Assembly (NCBI RefSeq): GCF_040448675.1
Contig: NZ_CP159289.1
Span: 434,001-498,000 of the forward strand
Reading direction: 5' to 3'
Origin: Dyadobacter sp. 676
GTDB lineage: Bacteria; Bacteroidota; Bacteroidia; Cytophagales; Spirosomataceae
Length of the DNA stretch: 64,000 nucleotides
The translations under genes were made by a program, and so were the position numbers. Positions 27,670-37,183 of the stretch are shown piece after piece. Under the pieces are notes generated by a model, which saw only the letters and a list, made by a program, of their open reading frames with translations, was not told the DNA's origin and did no database searches. Each line of letters begins with the position of its first letter. Position 1 is the stretch's first letter.

Positions 27670-27786
27670 TGCTTGGTTGGTATGTAGTGAATACTTAGTA
27701 AAGCACATTTTTGGCAGATATAATGTGCCGATCACATGGACAGTGTTCTTCCGCCTTTCCCCTGACAATGCACGTTCCCGAATTGT

Positions 27787-28619
27787 TTATTTATTTCCCA
27801 CGGAAATCCCGAAAGTAATGCGCGAGTCGTTGCGCTTGCGGCCCGCTTCCACCACGCTTTCGTAAGAGTTTTCAAAACTGGTCCGGAGTGCCACCCATTT
27901 ATTAAGGGGCAGTTCGGCTGTCAGAATCGTATTCCAGCGTGTATTCGAGAAGTCGTTCAGTGCGGGCTGGATGAACGTCAGGTGATTGAAGCGGAATTTA
28001 TCCGATAAAAACGAATGCTTTCCCTTGACGCGGAACGAATTACGGACCGTAGTTACCGTGGCCTTTTCAAAAAAGTTGGTGGATTCGTAAAGGATTGCGT
28101 CCGTCAGTGTCAGATCGTGGTTTGTCTTCCGCAGCAACCGGTAACCCATCCCAGCCCCGGCCATTTGCCTGAGATCGATCCGGCGCAGGTTGCTCGTTTC
28201 CACCGCGCCCAGGCCGAAGACGTACGTGCGGCGCTTTTTAAACACGTCCACAAACAAGTCCGCATAGCTGTCGCGCTCGGCGAGCACGCCGTTCTGTTTG
28301 CCGTAGGTAAACCTCGGATTGGTAGCGATATTGATCACCGGCCCGCTGAAAACCAGTTCGGCCCGAAGCACCATGAGGCTACGGTTGACGTTCCCTTTCG
28401 TGAAATTGCCGTCGCCGATGAAGCGGTACCGGATGGTGTCGATCAGCAAGTGGGGAGGCTTCACGGCCGTATCGGGCCGGGGAGCGGCCACCGAATCGGC
28501 CGGAAGCAATTTCAGGCTCGTCGTATCCGGTTTCGCGTCCTGGGCCGCCGTCATGACGGGCATTGTAAAAAAAACAAAGCGGTAAGCTTGAAGAAACTGG
28601 CGTAGATGAGATTTTTCAT
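27787..28619 (-). CDS. DUF481-like outer-membrane protein (frameshift in signal peptide)
   Basis: The body reads TAAQDAKPDTTSLKLLPADS then a beta-strand-rich region (NFTKGNVNRSLMVLRAELVF, RTYVFGLGAVETSNLRRID, ALRTSFENSYESVV), consistent with a DUF481/YdiY-type outer-membrane barrel. As written, the frame has no good start. ATG at 28619 gives MKNLIYASFFKLTALFF, a signal peptide that runs out of frame at a run of eight A (28567-28574, plus strand). Adding one base joins it to TMPVMTAAQ and gives 277 residues. This is the one clear case with a missing, not an extra, base. Divergent from the SNF2 helicase. Confidence 0.68.
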
Positions 28620-28680
28620 TACCGCAAATTTTGCAAAATAATGGTGCCAAACGTTTCCGCAATGTTGGTTAATTTGCCTT

Positions 28681-31600
28681 ATGAAAAAGAACGAGCCTGC
28701 CGCAACACCGACGCCCGGTCAGCACAACTTTATTTTCCTCGACTTCAATATTTCCGAACTGTCGGCTTCGCATATCCTGAACAACAGCTCCGAAATGCCG
28801 TCGACGGAAAAAAGGGGCTTTTTCGATATTCAGCCATACGATATCGACATCGACTACGCTGCGTTTCAGGTCGCAACCAGCCAGACGGAAACCTTCAAAG
28901 TGGTGGTCAGGCAGGACCGGAAGGCCGTAAACCTCTACTGCGAATGCACCCGTCCCAAACGGAAGTTATGCGCCCACCAGAGCCAGGTCTTATACAATTT
29001 ACTCAACAGAAAGGACTTACGCGCATTCTTTGACGCAAAGCTCCGGCATGAAAAGATCCGGGAAGTGGCCGTTCAATATGGCTTGCAGGACGAGCCTGAT
29101 CCCGATCAGTATTTCCAGCTCGAATATGTGGCCCGTGAACTGCGGGTCAAACCCCGGTTGAAAGAGCTTATCCCATTGGATGCTTCATCATTCGAAGCAT
29201 TGCAGGAACAACTCGTGGCCAGGCCACTTCCCGATCTGCCCGGCGCTCAAACGAAGGAAACGAACACCCGAACTATTGTCGCAATCGGCCTGAATAAGTA
29301 TTACGATCATTTTTATCTGGAAATGTACGAGGCCCTGGTCACCCGGCAGGGTAAACTGAAAAACCCGTTTGTTTCGATTAACCCGCTCGAACAGATCTGG
29401 AAAACGCACGTTACGGACGAGATCCGGTTCTACACCGCTGTCGCGGCTTTCGGAAATAATTTCAGGGAAAAGAAACAGGAAACCGACCTTCCGGCATTGC
29501 ATTCGGTGGTGCGAAATCCGTTGAAGCTCGATTTTTACTATCACAATCCCGCCGTCTCGGAAAACATCAACGCCGCGTCCCTGGTGCCCGTCAGGCTGGC
29601 CACCACGCCGGCGGACCTGCAACTGACGATCGATAAAAAAGACCCGTTTCTGCAAATCAAGGGCGAACTGAGCCTGGATAATGTGCACCTCGACCTCGAA
29701 AGCGTGGAGTTCCGTTACGACTACTTCGTGCTTTATAAAGATTCGCTGCATTTGATCGAAAGTCCCGATATTCTGCGCGTACTCCGCTTTTTCAAACAGC
29801 ACAACCAGCGCATTTACATCCACGAGTCGAAATTCGAAACATTCAGGACCAACCTGCTTTCCAAACTGGGCAGTAACATCCGCATCAATTACACCTACGT
29901 TAAGCCCGCCACGCCCGCACAGCGCGAGGAGCAGGGGTTCGATCAGGGTATCGAAAAAATCATCTATCTCGAAGACTTCGGTAACTACGTACTCATTACG
30001 CCGGTACTCAAATACGGCAAGGTGGAGGTGCCGCTGTTTTCGCCAAACGACATTTATGCGGTAGACAACCACGGCAACCCTTTCCTGGTCAGGCGCGACC
30101 AGGAGGCAGAGCTGCGGTTTGGCAGCGCCGTTATGCGCCAGCACCCCGATTTTGAAGAGCAACTGGGTAAACCGTTCTTCTATCTGCACCGAAGCAGATT
30201 CCTTAGCGAAGACTGGTTCCCCGATGCATTCGAAGAATGGCAAAATCAGGGAGTGACGATCCTGGGCTTTAACAAGCTGACCAAAAACCGCCTGAACCAG
30301 CATAAACCTAAAATATCGGTGCATGTCGAAAGCGGTATCAACTGGTTCGATACAACCGCCAGCGTACAGTTCGGCAAGCAGAAAGTAACCCTGAAACACC
30401 TGCATAAGGCCGTTAAGAACCGAAGCAAATATGTGGAACTCGGCGACGGGACAGTGGGCATCCTGCCGGAAAAATGGGTGGAGAAATTCGCCAGGTATTT
30501 CGAGGCGGGCGATATCGCCGGCGAGGTGATCCGGACGCCCAGGATCCGGTTTGCGTCGGTGGAGGAAATGTACGAGGCCGAAATGCTCGACCGCCATGTA
30601 AAGGAGCAGATCGCGTTCTACCGGTCGCACTTCGACGATTTCCAGGCCATTCGGCCCGTGCCGGTCCCGAAAACGTTAAAGGCCAGCCTGCGGAATTATC
30701 AGAAGCAGGGACTGAACTGGTTGAATTTCCTGGACGAATACAATTTCGGCGGCTGTCTGGCCGACGACATGGGTTTGGGGAAAACGTTACAAATCATTGC
30801 GTTTCTATTGTTACAGCGAAAAAAGCAGGTTCGTAACACAAACCTGATCATTGTCCCCACCTCGCTGATTTTCAACTGGCAAGCAGAAATAGAGAAATTC
30901 GCCCCAAGCATTAAAATGCTGACTATCTACGGGCCCGACCGCGCGAAGAGCGAGGAGGATTTCGACCGGTACGAGGTAGTCCTGACCTCCTACGGCACAT
31001 TGCTTTCGGACGTGGTATTTTTGAAAAAATACTATTTCAATTACATTATCCTCGATGAATCGCAGGCAATTAAAAACCCCGAATCACAGCGATACAAGGC
31101 GGCGCGGCTCCTGCAATCGCGTAACAAGCTTGTGCTTACCGGAACGCCCGTGGAGAACAACACTTTTGACCTCTACGGCCAGCTCTCCTTCGCCTGCCCG
31201 GGGCTACTGGGCAACAAAACGCAGTTCCGCAACCATTTTTCGATCCCTATCGACCGGTTCAAGGACGCCGAACGGGCGATGGAACTGCAAAGGACGATCA
31301 ACCCGTTCATTTTGCGCCGTACCAAGCAGCAAGTCGCCTCGGAGCTTCCCGAGAAAACCGAAATGGTGATCTATTGCGAAATGGGCGAAGAACAGCGCAA
31401 GGTTTACAATGCCTACGAACTGGAATTCTATAATTACCTGAATACGAAAACGCAAGGCGATATCGAACGCAGCAGGCTCCATGTCTTGCAAGGACTCACC
31501 AAACTGCGCCAGATCTGCAACTCGCCCGCATTGCTTCGCGACGACCTCTTTTACGGCGACTCTTCGGCCAAAATCGACGTCCTTATGGAACAGATCGAGG

Positions 31601-32070
31601 ATACGGCGCCCTGGCATAAAATACTGGTATTCTCGCAGTTCACATCGATGCTCGACATCATCCGCCCGAAACTGGAAGAGCGCGGAATAGGCCACGAGTA
31701 CCTAACCGGCCAGACCCGCGACCGTGCGGCGCGCGTCGGGAATTTTCAGAGCAATGAGGACATCCGGGTGTTCCTTATCAGCCTGAAAGCAGGGGGAACG
31801 GGCCTCAATCTCACAGAAGCCGATTACGTGTACCTGATCGACCCATGGTGGAACCCGGCCGTCGAAAACCAGGCCATCGACCGGAGCCATCGCATTGGCC
31901 AGCAAAAAAACGTGATCGCCGTGCGGCTGATATGCCCCGGCACCATCGAGGAAAAGGTAATGGAGTTGCAGGCGACAAAAAAAGATCTGGCCAACGACCT
32001 CGTCAAAACGGACACGGATGTGCTGAAATCATTGACCAGAAACGATTTGCTGGCATTGGTGTCGCGTTAA
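28681..32070 (+). CDS. SWIM zinc-finger SNF2-family helicase
   Basis: A 1129-residue Swi2/Snf2 ATPase. Near the N-terminus is a SWIM zinc finger (Cys87, Cys89, Cys97, His99 in YCECTRPKRKLCAHQ). A long beta-rich region (about 170-640) precedes the motor. Walker A is DDMGLGKTLQI (about 695-705), motif II is LDESQAIKNP (about 792), and motif VI is DRSHRIGQQKNV near the C-terminus, where the HepA-like helicase domain ends. Snf2 proteins move along double-stranded DNA and remodel nucleoprotein; bacterial SWIM-SNF2 proteins have no settled role. The stop overlaps the convergent GH18 stop by 4 bp. No phage-defence genes adjoin it. Confidence 0.93.
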   Translation: MKKNEPAATPTPGQHNFIFLDFNISELSASHILNNSSEMPSTEKRGFFDIQPYDIDIDYAAFQVATSQTETFKVVVRQDRKAVNLYCECTRPKRKLCAHQSQVLYNLLNRKDLRAFFDAKLRHEKIREVAVQYGLQDEPDPDQYFQLEYVARELRVKPRLKELIPLDASSFEALQEQLVARPLPDLPGAQTKETNTRTIVAIGLNKYYDHFYLEMYEALVTRQGKLKNPFVSINPLEQIWKTHVTDEIRFYTAVAAFGNNFREKKQETDLPALHSVVRNPLKLDFYYHNPAVSENINAASLVPVRLATTPADLQLTIDKKDPFLQIKGELSLDNVHLDLESVEFRYDYFVLYKDSLHLIESPDILRVLRFFKQHNQRIYIHESKFETFRTNLLSKLGSNIRINYTYVKPATPAQREEQGFDQGIEKIIYLEDFGNYVLITPVLKYGKVEVPLFSPNDIYAVDNHGNPFLVRRDQEAELRFGSAVMRQHPDFEEQLGKPFFYLHRSRFLSEDWFPDAFEEWQNQGVTILGFNKLTKNRLNQHKPKISVHVESGINWFDTTASVQFGKQKVTLKHLHKAVKNRSKYVELGDGTVGILPEKWVEKFARYFEAGDIAGEVIRTPRIRFASVEEMYEAEMLDRHVKEQIAFYRSHFDDFQAIRPVPVPKTLKASLRNYQKQGLNWLNFLDEYNFGGCLADDMGLGKTLQIIAFLLLQRKKQVRNTNLIIVPTSLIFNWQAEIEKFAPSIKMLTIYGPDRAKSEEDFDRYEVVLTSYGTLLSDVVFLKKYYFNYIILDESQAIKNPESQRYKAARLLQSRNKLVLTGTPVENNTFDLYGQLSFACPGLLGNKTQFRNHFSIPIDRFKDAERAMELQRTINPFILRRTKQQVASELPEKTEMVIYCEMGEEQRKVYNAYELEFYNYLNTKTQGDIERSRLHVLQGLTKLRQICNSPALLRDDLFYGDSSAKIDVLMEQIEDTAPWHKILVFSQFTSMLDIIRPKLEERGIGHEYLTGQTRDRAARVGNFQSNEDIRVFLISLKAGGTGLNLTEADYVYLIDPWWNPAVENQAIDRSHRIGQQKNVIAVRLICPGTIEEKVMELQATKKDLANDLVKTDTDVLKSLTRNDLLALVSR

Positions 32071-33194
32071 TCCAGGTTTTTGTGGATCTCGTTGATCAGG
32101 TATTCTTTCGGGTCGTTGAAATACTCCCAGAAAAAGATGCCGGCCAGCTTGTTCTTTTTCACATACCTGCATTTATTCTTAACGGACTTTTCGTCCTCGT
32201 AGGTAATGAGCACCCTGGTCGAATCATTGAAGAGATAAGGTGCTTTGGCTTTTTTATCATAATACTTTTTATAACCGTTCTGACCGATCATGGTGTCTTT
32301 CAGCTTGGTGTAACCGCCTCCTTGCACCTGTTTCACCCGTTTTTGCCCCAAACCGTGGTTGGCGGCGGTCTCCGCCTCCCAGCCTTTGCCGTAGAATGCG
32401 GCGCCTAGTCCTATCTTGCTCGCCGGGACGCCCGCCGCGATGAAATTTTTCACGGAGCGGTCGGCCGATGAACCTTCGCCAGACGGGTCGTAGTCGTACA
32501 GGTTGGTATGATGCCCAACCGTGCCGTTGCGGCCCCCGTAATCGTAGGTCATGATGAGCACATAGTCGAGATACACCTGTGCCAGGGCCATTTCGGTATG
32601 TTCGATGAACGATTTCGAGCCCCCCACGGCGGTGGTAAGCAGGTATTTCTTCCCTTTTTCTTTTTCGAGCAAATTCAACTCGTCGCGCAATGCTTTGAAC
32701 ATCAGCGTAAAGTTCTGCTTGTCTTCCGGGCGGTATATATTCCCTTCCTCCCCGCGCATGCCGGGATATTCCCAGTCGATATCCACGCCGTCGAGGTCGT
32801 ACTGGCGTACAATGTCGACGCTGGATCTGGCGAATTTCAGACGGGACGATTCCGTCAGCACGGCGTCCGAGAAGTTCTCGCTCCATGCCCAGCCGCCAAT
32901 GGAAATCACGATTTTCAGGTCGGGATTTTTCTTTTTGAGCAGATTGAGCTTACGGAAATTGGTGGAATCGGTAGCCAGATTGGTCAGGACGGCCATGCTA
33001 TCCTGCACATTGACAAATGCGTAATTAATGTGCGTCAGCTTCTCCGCATCGATCTCCTCCACGTTCGCGAGTCCGCGAAAACCGCCTACATAGGCATTTA
33101 CGATGTACTTTTTTTGCTTCTGGGCCGAAACGGCACCGGACAGGATCAGGCAGACCGCGAGTGCCACTGCCTTGCAGCTGGAAAAGGGTTCCAT
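32067..33194 (-). CDS. Secreted glycoside hydrolase family 18 (chitinase-like)
   Basis: A 375-residue protein with signal peptide (MEPFSSCKAVALAVCLILSG, cleavage about 25) and a GH18 barrel. The catalytic DxxDxDxE motif is intact at 135-142 (DGVDIDWEYPG, acid Glu142). SIGGWAWSENFS (about 99-110) and YDYGGRNG match other conserved GH18 segments. It hydrolyses beta-1,4-N-acetylglucosamine polymers by substrate-assisted catalysis. There is no carbohydrate-binding module and no T9SS tail. The FnIII protein gene lies 29 bp upstream in the same direction, so the two are probably one transcript. Confidence 0.93.
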   Translation of the reverse strand: MEPFSSCKAVALAVCLILSGAVSAQKQKKYIVNAYVGGFRGLANVEEIDAEKLTHINYAFVNVQDSMAVLTNLATDSTNFRKLNLLKKKNPDLKIVISIGGWAWSENFSDAVLTESSRLKFARSSVDIVRQYDLDGVDIDWEYPGMRGEEGNIYRPEDKQNFTLMFKALRDELNLLEKEKGKKYLLTTAVGGSKSFIEHTEMALAQVYLDYVLIMTYDYGGRNGTVGHHTNLYDYDPSGEGSSADRSVKNFIAAGVPASKIGLGAAFYGKGWEAETAANHGLGQKRVKQVQGGGYTKLKDTMIGQNGYKKYYDKKAKAPYLFNDSTRVLITYEDEKSVKNKCRYVKKNKLAGIFFWEYFNDPKEYLINEIHKNLD

Positions 33195-33223
33195 AGAGTC
33201 AGGAAATTGAGGTTCAGGATATA

Positions 33224-34681
33224 TCAATAAAGCAATATCCGCTTCGATATTACTTCCCGTCCGGTTTTGGTTACAACCAGATATATCCCTTCCTGCAACG
33301 TACCCAATTCGAGACGTCCCGCTTGCCTGATCCGCGAGGTCTTTCGCAATCTTCCGCTCAGGTCATAAACGGAAACTTCCGCTTCGGTGGCCTGGTTCAA
33401 ATCGACTATCAGCGTGCGACCGGCCACGTAAATCGCGTGCTGGTCCGCCGGCGATTCCACAGCGGTAATAATCGACGCGGCACGAACGATCGCCAGAAGA
33501 CTGTAAGGGGAGTCGCCCCCGGCATTTCTGGCTTTAATGCGATACAAATAGTCGGCGATTTCCAGCTTCGACCTATCCTCGTACTGCAAAACGGTGGCCG
33601 CCACCCGGGCGATCTGGACAAACGCTCCGTCCCCTTTTGCCCGTTCGATGATAATTTCCGCGACGTTGCCGGTCGGTTTCGACCAGCGTAGCTGGATGAG
33701 GTCCGGCGCGGTGGGCACCGCCGTTAAATTATCAGGCGCATCCGGCACAGGTATGTTCTGCGTTCTGGCCGAACCGACATTACTATATCCCGACGCCCCG
33801 GCCGCATTCACCGCCCTCACGCGGTAGTAGTACTGCGTCGCCGGCGCAAGGCCGGTACTTTGGTAAGTGGTCGCATTGGCGGCAAGGTCGGCGATTTTGG
33901 CGAACGTCGTGCCGTCCGGCGAGCGCTCCACCTGGTAACCGGTTTCATTCGCGGCGTTATCCGTCCATTTCAGATCTATCCGGGACGTTGAAACCGCCGT
34001 TGCCGACAGATTCGAGGGCGCGCCCGGCGGCACCTGCTGTGTCGTGACATTAACGATATTCGAATAACCCGATTTTCCCGCCGTATTCTTCGCGAGCACG
34101 CGGTACCAGTAGCGGGTCGCTGGCGTAAGGCCGGTTTGCTGGTACGTGGTCACGTTGGGCCCCGGCTCCGCGATCCGGGTGAATGACAAACCGTCGGTCG
34201 AGCGTTCGAGTTCGAAACCGGTTTCGTCGCCCGCATTATCCGTCCAGCTCAGATTGATCTGCGTGGCGGAGACGACCGTCGCAGCCAGCGCCGTCGGAGC
34301 TTTTGGAATTGTGACCACCCCCAATGTAACAGCATTGGCGACATTCGAATAGGCCGATGCGCCCGAGGCATTTTTGGCACGGACCCGGTACCAGTACCGG
34401 GTTGCGGCTTTCAGGGCCTTGCTCTGGTAGGAAACGGTGTTGGCGGCAACATCGGCGATCTTCGCGAACTTCGTGCCGTCCGTCGATTGCTCTATTTCAA
34501 AGCCGGTTTCGTCGGCAGAGGCATCGGCCCACGTCAGGTTGATCTGGCTTGAAGACACCGCCGCGGCTACCAGCGTAGTAGGTACCTTCGGGATCGCCGC
34601 ACCGGCCTGCTGGCCATGGAGGAGGGCAATGCATTGTAAAATAATCAGTAAAAGTGCGCTTCCGGTAAAAGTATGCTTCAT
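33224..34681 (-). CDS. Fibronectin type III repeat protein with T9SS C-terminal domain
   Basis: A 485-residue exported protein: signal peptide (about 1-25, MKHTFTGSALLLIILQCIAL), three very similar FnIII domains (about 34-125, 128-218, 221-310; each with the pattern INLTW or IDLKW, then ETGFE, then TRYWYRVRAKN), a fourth, divergent FnIII (about 314-400), and a type IX secretion C-terminal domain (about 410-485, VYDLSGRLRKTS and EGIYLVVTKTGREVISKRI). There is no catalytic domain. The T9SS tail would send it to the cell surface or medium. As partner of the GH18 gene it may bind chitin or act as surface scaffold, which is inference. Confidence 0.9.
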   Translation of the reverse strand: MKHTFTGSALLLIILQCIALLHGQQAGAAIPKVPTTLVAAAVSSSQINLTWADASADETGFEIEQSTDGTKFAKIADVAANTVSYQSKALKAATRYWYRVRAKNASGASAYSNVANAVTLGVVTIPKAPTALAATVVSATQINLSWTDNAGDETGFELERSTDGLSFTRIAEPGPNVTTYQQTGLTPATRYWYRVLAKNTAGKSGYSNIVNVTTQQVPPGAPSNLSATAVSTSRIDLKWTDNAANETGYQVERSPDGTTFAKIADLAANATTYQSTGLAPATQYYYRVRAVNAAGASGYSNVGSARTQNIPVPDAPDNLTAVPTAPDLIQLRWSKPTGNVAEIIIERAKGDGAFVQIARVAATVLQYEDRSKLEIADYLYRIKARNAGGDSPYSLLAIVRAASIITAVESPADQHAIYVAGRTLIVDLNQATEAEVSVYDLSGRLRKTSRIRQAGRLELGTLQEGIYLVVTKTGREVISKRILLY

Positions 34682-34736
34682 AGATTCGGGACGATAGGGA
34701 GGCAAAAATAGGGGTTAAATGCATTTATGCCACGCA

Positions 34737-35640
34737 TTACAGCCATCCGCGCCTTTTAAACCACACATAAATCCCGAAAGTGATGAAACCCATCAGGATC
34801 ATCACCCCCCGGATAACCCCATTTCAGCCGCAACTCGGGCATGAAATCGAAATTCATGCCGTAAATGCCTACTATGAAAGTCAGCGGCATGAAAAACACC
34901 GAAAATACCGTCAGCACACGCACGATCTCGTTGGTACGCTGCGAGGAAATCGAGAAATAAACCATCACCAGGTGGTTCATATTCTCGAGAAGGGTGTCGT
35001 AAATGTTGTGCAGTTTAAGATACAGGTCGCGCGTGTCGCGCGTGTAGGTATTCGAATGCCCGGGCCGGTCCATTTTGTCGACAATGTCGTGCGACAGCAT
35101 CAGTATACGACGCGTTACCTCCACCCTTCTTCTCAAAAAATACAATCCTTTCAAAAGCGACGCCTTCCGGTTTTTGAGGAACATATTTTCCTCGTAGTAC
35201 TCGATGTCGTTGGTCAGCTTTACCGACGGCGCCTCGTATGTGGCGATACAACTTTTGATAATTTCATTCACCAGGTGCAGCGTGTCCTCGCAGGCGTGCT
35301 GGTCCACCTGCTGTTCGCGGATGAGCTCCGGGGCGCCCCATTCCTTTTTGTGCATAGTGATCACGCTTTCCGGGGTCATAAAAATAGCCAGCTTGTCGGT
35401 CAGTTCGGCGACGGTATCCGCCCGGGACGTTATCTTTTCGCTGTGCATCCTGAAAATAATGAATACATAGGTGCCCACATCCTCGTATTTGGGAAGGTGG
35501 TCGGGTTGCAGCCAGTCCTTGACCGACGATTCGTGCAGCGCATATTTCGCCCTGATCTGCCGGAGTTCTTCTTCGTCGGGGTCCATCACATCGATCCATT
35601 CGAACGGATATTGGGACGAATCTGCAATGGTCCTGATCAT
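34737..35640 (-). CDS. corA: CorA-family magnesium/divalent cation transporter (one frameshift)
   Basis: A 300-residue CorA-like channel after repair. The cytoplasmic domain starts MIRTIADSSQYPFEWIDVMD, the first membrane helix ends in the selectivity motif GMN (TFIVGIYGMNFDFMPEL), and the second helix is reached only if one base is removed from the run of six C at 34805-34810 (plus strand). It then reads LKWGYPGVMILMGFITFGIY then VWFKRRGWL and stops at 34737, with the basic C-terminal tail typical of CorA. As written the protein loses its second helix and would not form a channel. I consider this an assembly error. Confidence 0.9.
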
Positions 35641-35683
35641 AGCGCAACAAAGCTGTTTTTAGGTGTTAAGTAAATTTACATAA

Positions 35684-36955
35684 TTAGAGGCCTGGTTTTT
35701 CAGGCTTCGCGTCGAGGATGAAACGCAGGGATTGGTCCCTTGTAAAAAACGCCACCATCCAGTTGTAAAACGTCTTAACGCGGTTACGGTAGCGGATCAA
35801 CGAAAACAGGTGCACGACAAGCCACAGAAAATAGGCAATGAATCCTTTGAAATGCATACCGGGCAAATCGGCGACCGCCTTATTCACCCCGATAATCGCC
35901 ATCGTACCTTTATCCTTGTACCTGAATGGCCTGGGCGGTCGCCCTTCGAGCCACAACCGCAGATTTTGGGCCAGGTTCCTGCCCTGCTGAATCGCGACCT
36001 GCGCGAGTTGCGGATGCCCGTTGGGAAAGCCCTCGTCCGAATCCATGATGCAGATATCGCCGATGGCAAAGATGTCGTCGAAACCCTTCACGCGGTTATA
36101 CTGGTCAACCTGCACGCGCTTGCCCCTGCCAAGGACTTCCGCCGGCAACCCGGGCAATGCGGTGGCGGTTACGCCGGACGTCCATATCAACGTTTCCGTT
36201 TCGATGGTCTTTCCGTTTGCGAATGTGACTATTCCGTTGTCATAATCCTTTACAGCGTGATCCAGCAGCACCTGAATGCCCAATCCGCGCAATTCCGCCA
36301 GCGTTTCTTCCTGCGATTTTTTGCTCATCGGATTCAATACCACCGGCAGCGCGTCCACGAGGTAAATTTGTACTTCTTCCTTTTTCAGTTCAGGATAGTC
36401 TCTTTTAAAAATGCTTTTATGCATTTCCGCCAGCATTCCCGAAACTTCCACCCCCGTAGGCCCGGCGCCTGCCACCACAATGGACAGCAGCCTTTTCCGT
36501 CTGGCCGGGTCGCTTTCCCTCGTTGCCTGTTCTTTCAGCCGGAGAATATGGTTGCGTAACGCCAGGGCATCCTGGACGGTTTTCATCGGCACCGCGTTCT
36601 TGCGCACGTTTTCCATACCAAAATAGTTGGTTTCGGTGCCGGTCGCGAACACGAGGTAGTCGTAATAAATATCGCCGCTTTCGGTATCTATCCGTTTCTC
36701 GTTTGGAAACACTTGCCTGAATGCCCCGAGGCAAAACCGGAGGTTGTCTTTCCCCTGAAAAAATTTGCGGAAAGGATAGCTGATATTCGACGCTTCCAGA
36801 AAGCCTGTGGCAACCTGGTAAAGCAATGGCGGGAAGAAATTGTAATTGTTCTTATCCACCAGCACGATGCGGAACGATTTATTCCGGGAAAGCTTTTGTG
36901 CCAGATTGATGCCCGCAAAGCCCCCTCCTACAATAACTACTTTCTTTGGATCCAT
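35684..36955 (-). CDS. NAD(P)/FAD-dependent oxidoreductase, type II NADH dehydrogenase (NDH-2)
   Basis: A 423-residue flavoprotein with two Rossmann motifs: VIVGGGFAGINLAQKL (about 7-22, FAD) and VVAGAGPTGVEVSGML (about 160-175, NADH). IFAIGDICIMDSDEGFPNGH is the second FAD-binding segment. The C-terminal region (GFIAYFLWLVVHLFSLIRYR) is amphipathic and hydrophobic, as in NDH-2 proteins that sit on the inner membrane. It would transfer electrons from NADH to quinone without pumping protons. It starts 228 bp from the divergent SDR gene and follows nothing obviously related. Confidence 0.93.
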   Translation of the reverse strand: MDPKKVVIVGGGFAGINLAQKLSRNKSFRIVLVDKNNYNFFPPLLYQVATGFLEASNISYPFRKFFQGKDNLRFCLGAFRQVFPNEKRIDTESGDIYYDYLVFATGTETNYFGMENVRKNAVPMKTVQDALALRNHILRLKEQATRESDPARRKRLLSIVVAGAGPTGVEVSGMLAEMHKSIFKRDYPELKKEEVQIYLVDALPVVLNPMSKKSQEETLAELRGLGIQVLLDHAVKDYDNGIVTFANGKTIETETLIWTSGVTATALPGLPAEVLGRGKRVQVDQYNRVKGFDDIFAIGDICIMDSDEGFPNGHPQLAQVAIQQGRNLAQNLRLWLEGRPPRPFRYKDKGTMAIIGVNKAVADLPGMHFKGFIAYFLWLVVHLFSLIRYRNRVKTFYNWMVAFFTRDQSLRFILDAKPEKPGL

Positions 36956-37183
36956 ATGCTAAACGTTTGCCGGCTATCCCCGACAGCCCCATCGGCAGGC
37001 TTGCGTTAATAACCGTGCCGAACGCTTCACAGCGCGGCAAAGCCACCTTTTGGGGTTTGTCTGCGCACCCGGCAGTGTGAAATTCTTTACTCATTCACAA
37101 CGGCAGGGCATGCTCCGGCCGTTCATGGCGGCTGGCATGTGCTTTTTGGCATTGGGTCGAATCCACAAAAACGACTATCCATT

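Noticed and set aside
29188..30630. A 480-codon open frame on the minus strand
   Set aside because: It is antisense to the SNF2 gene and has no recognisable domain or promoter.
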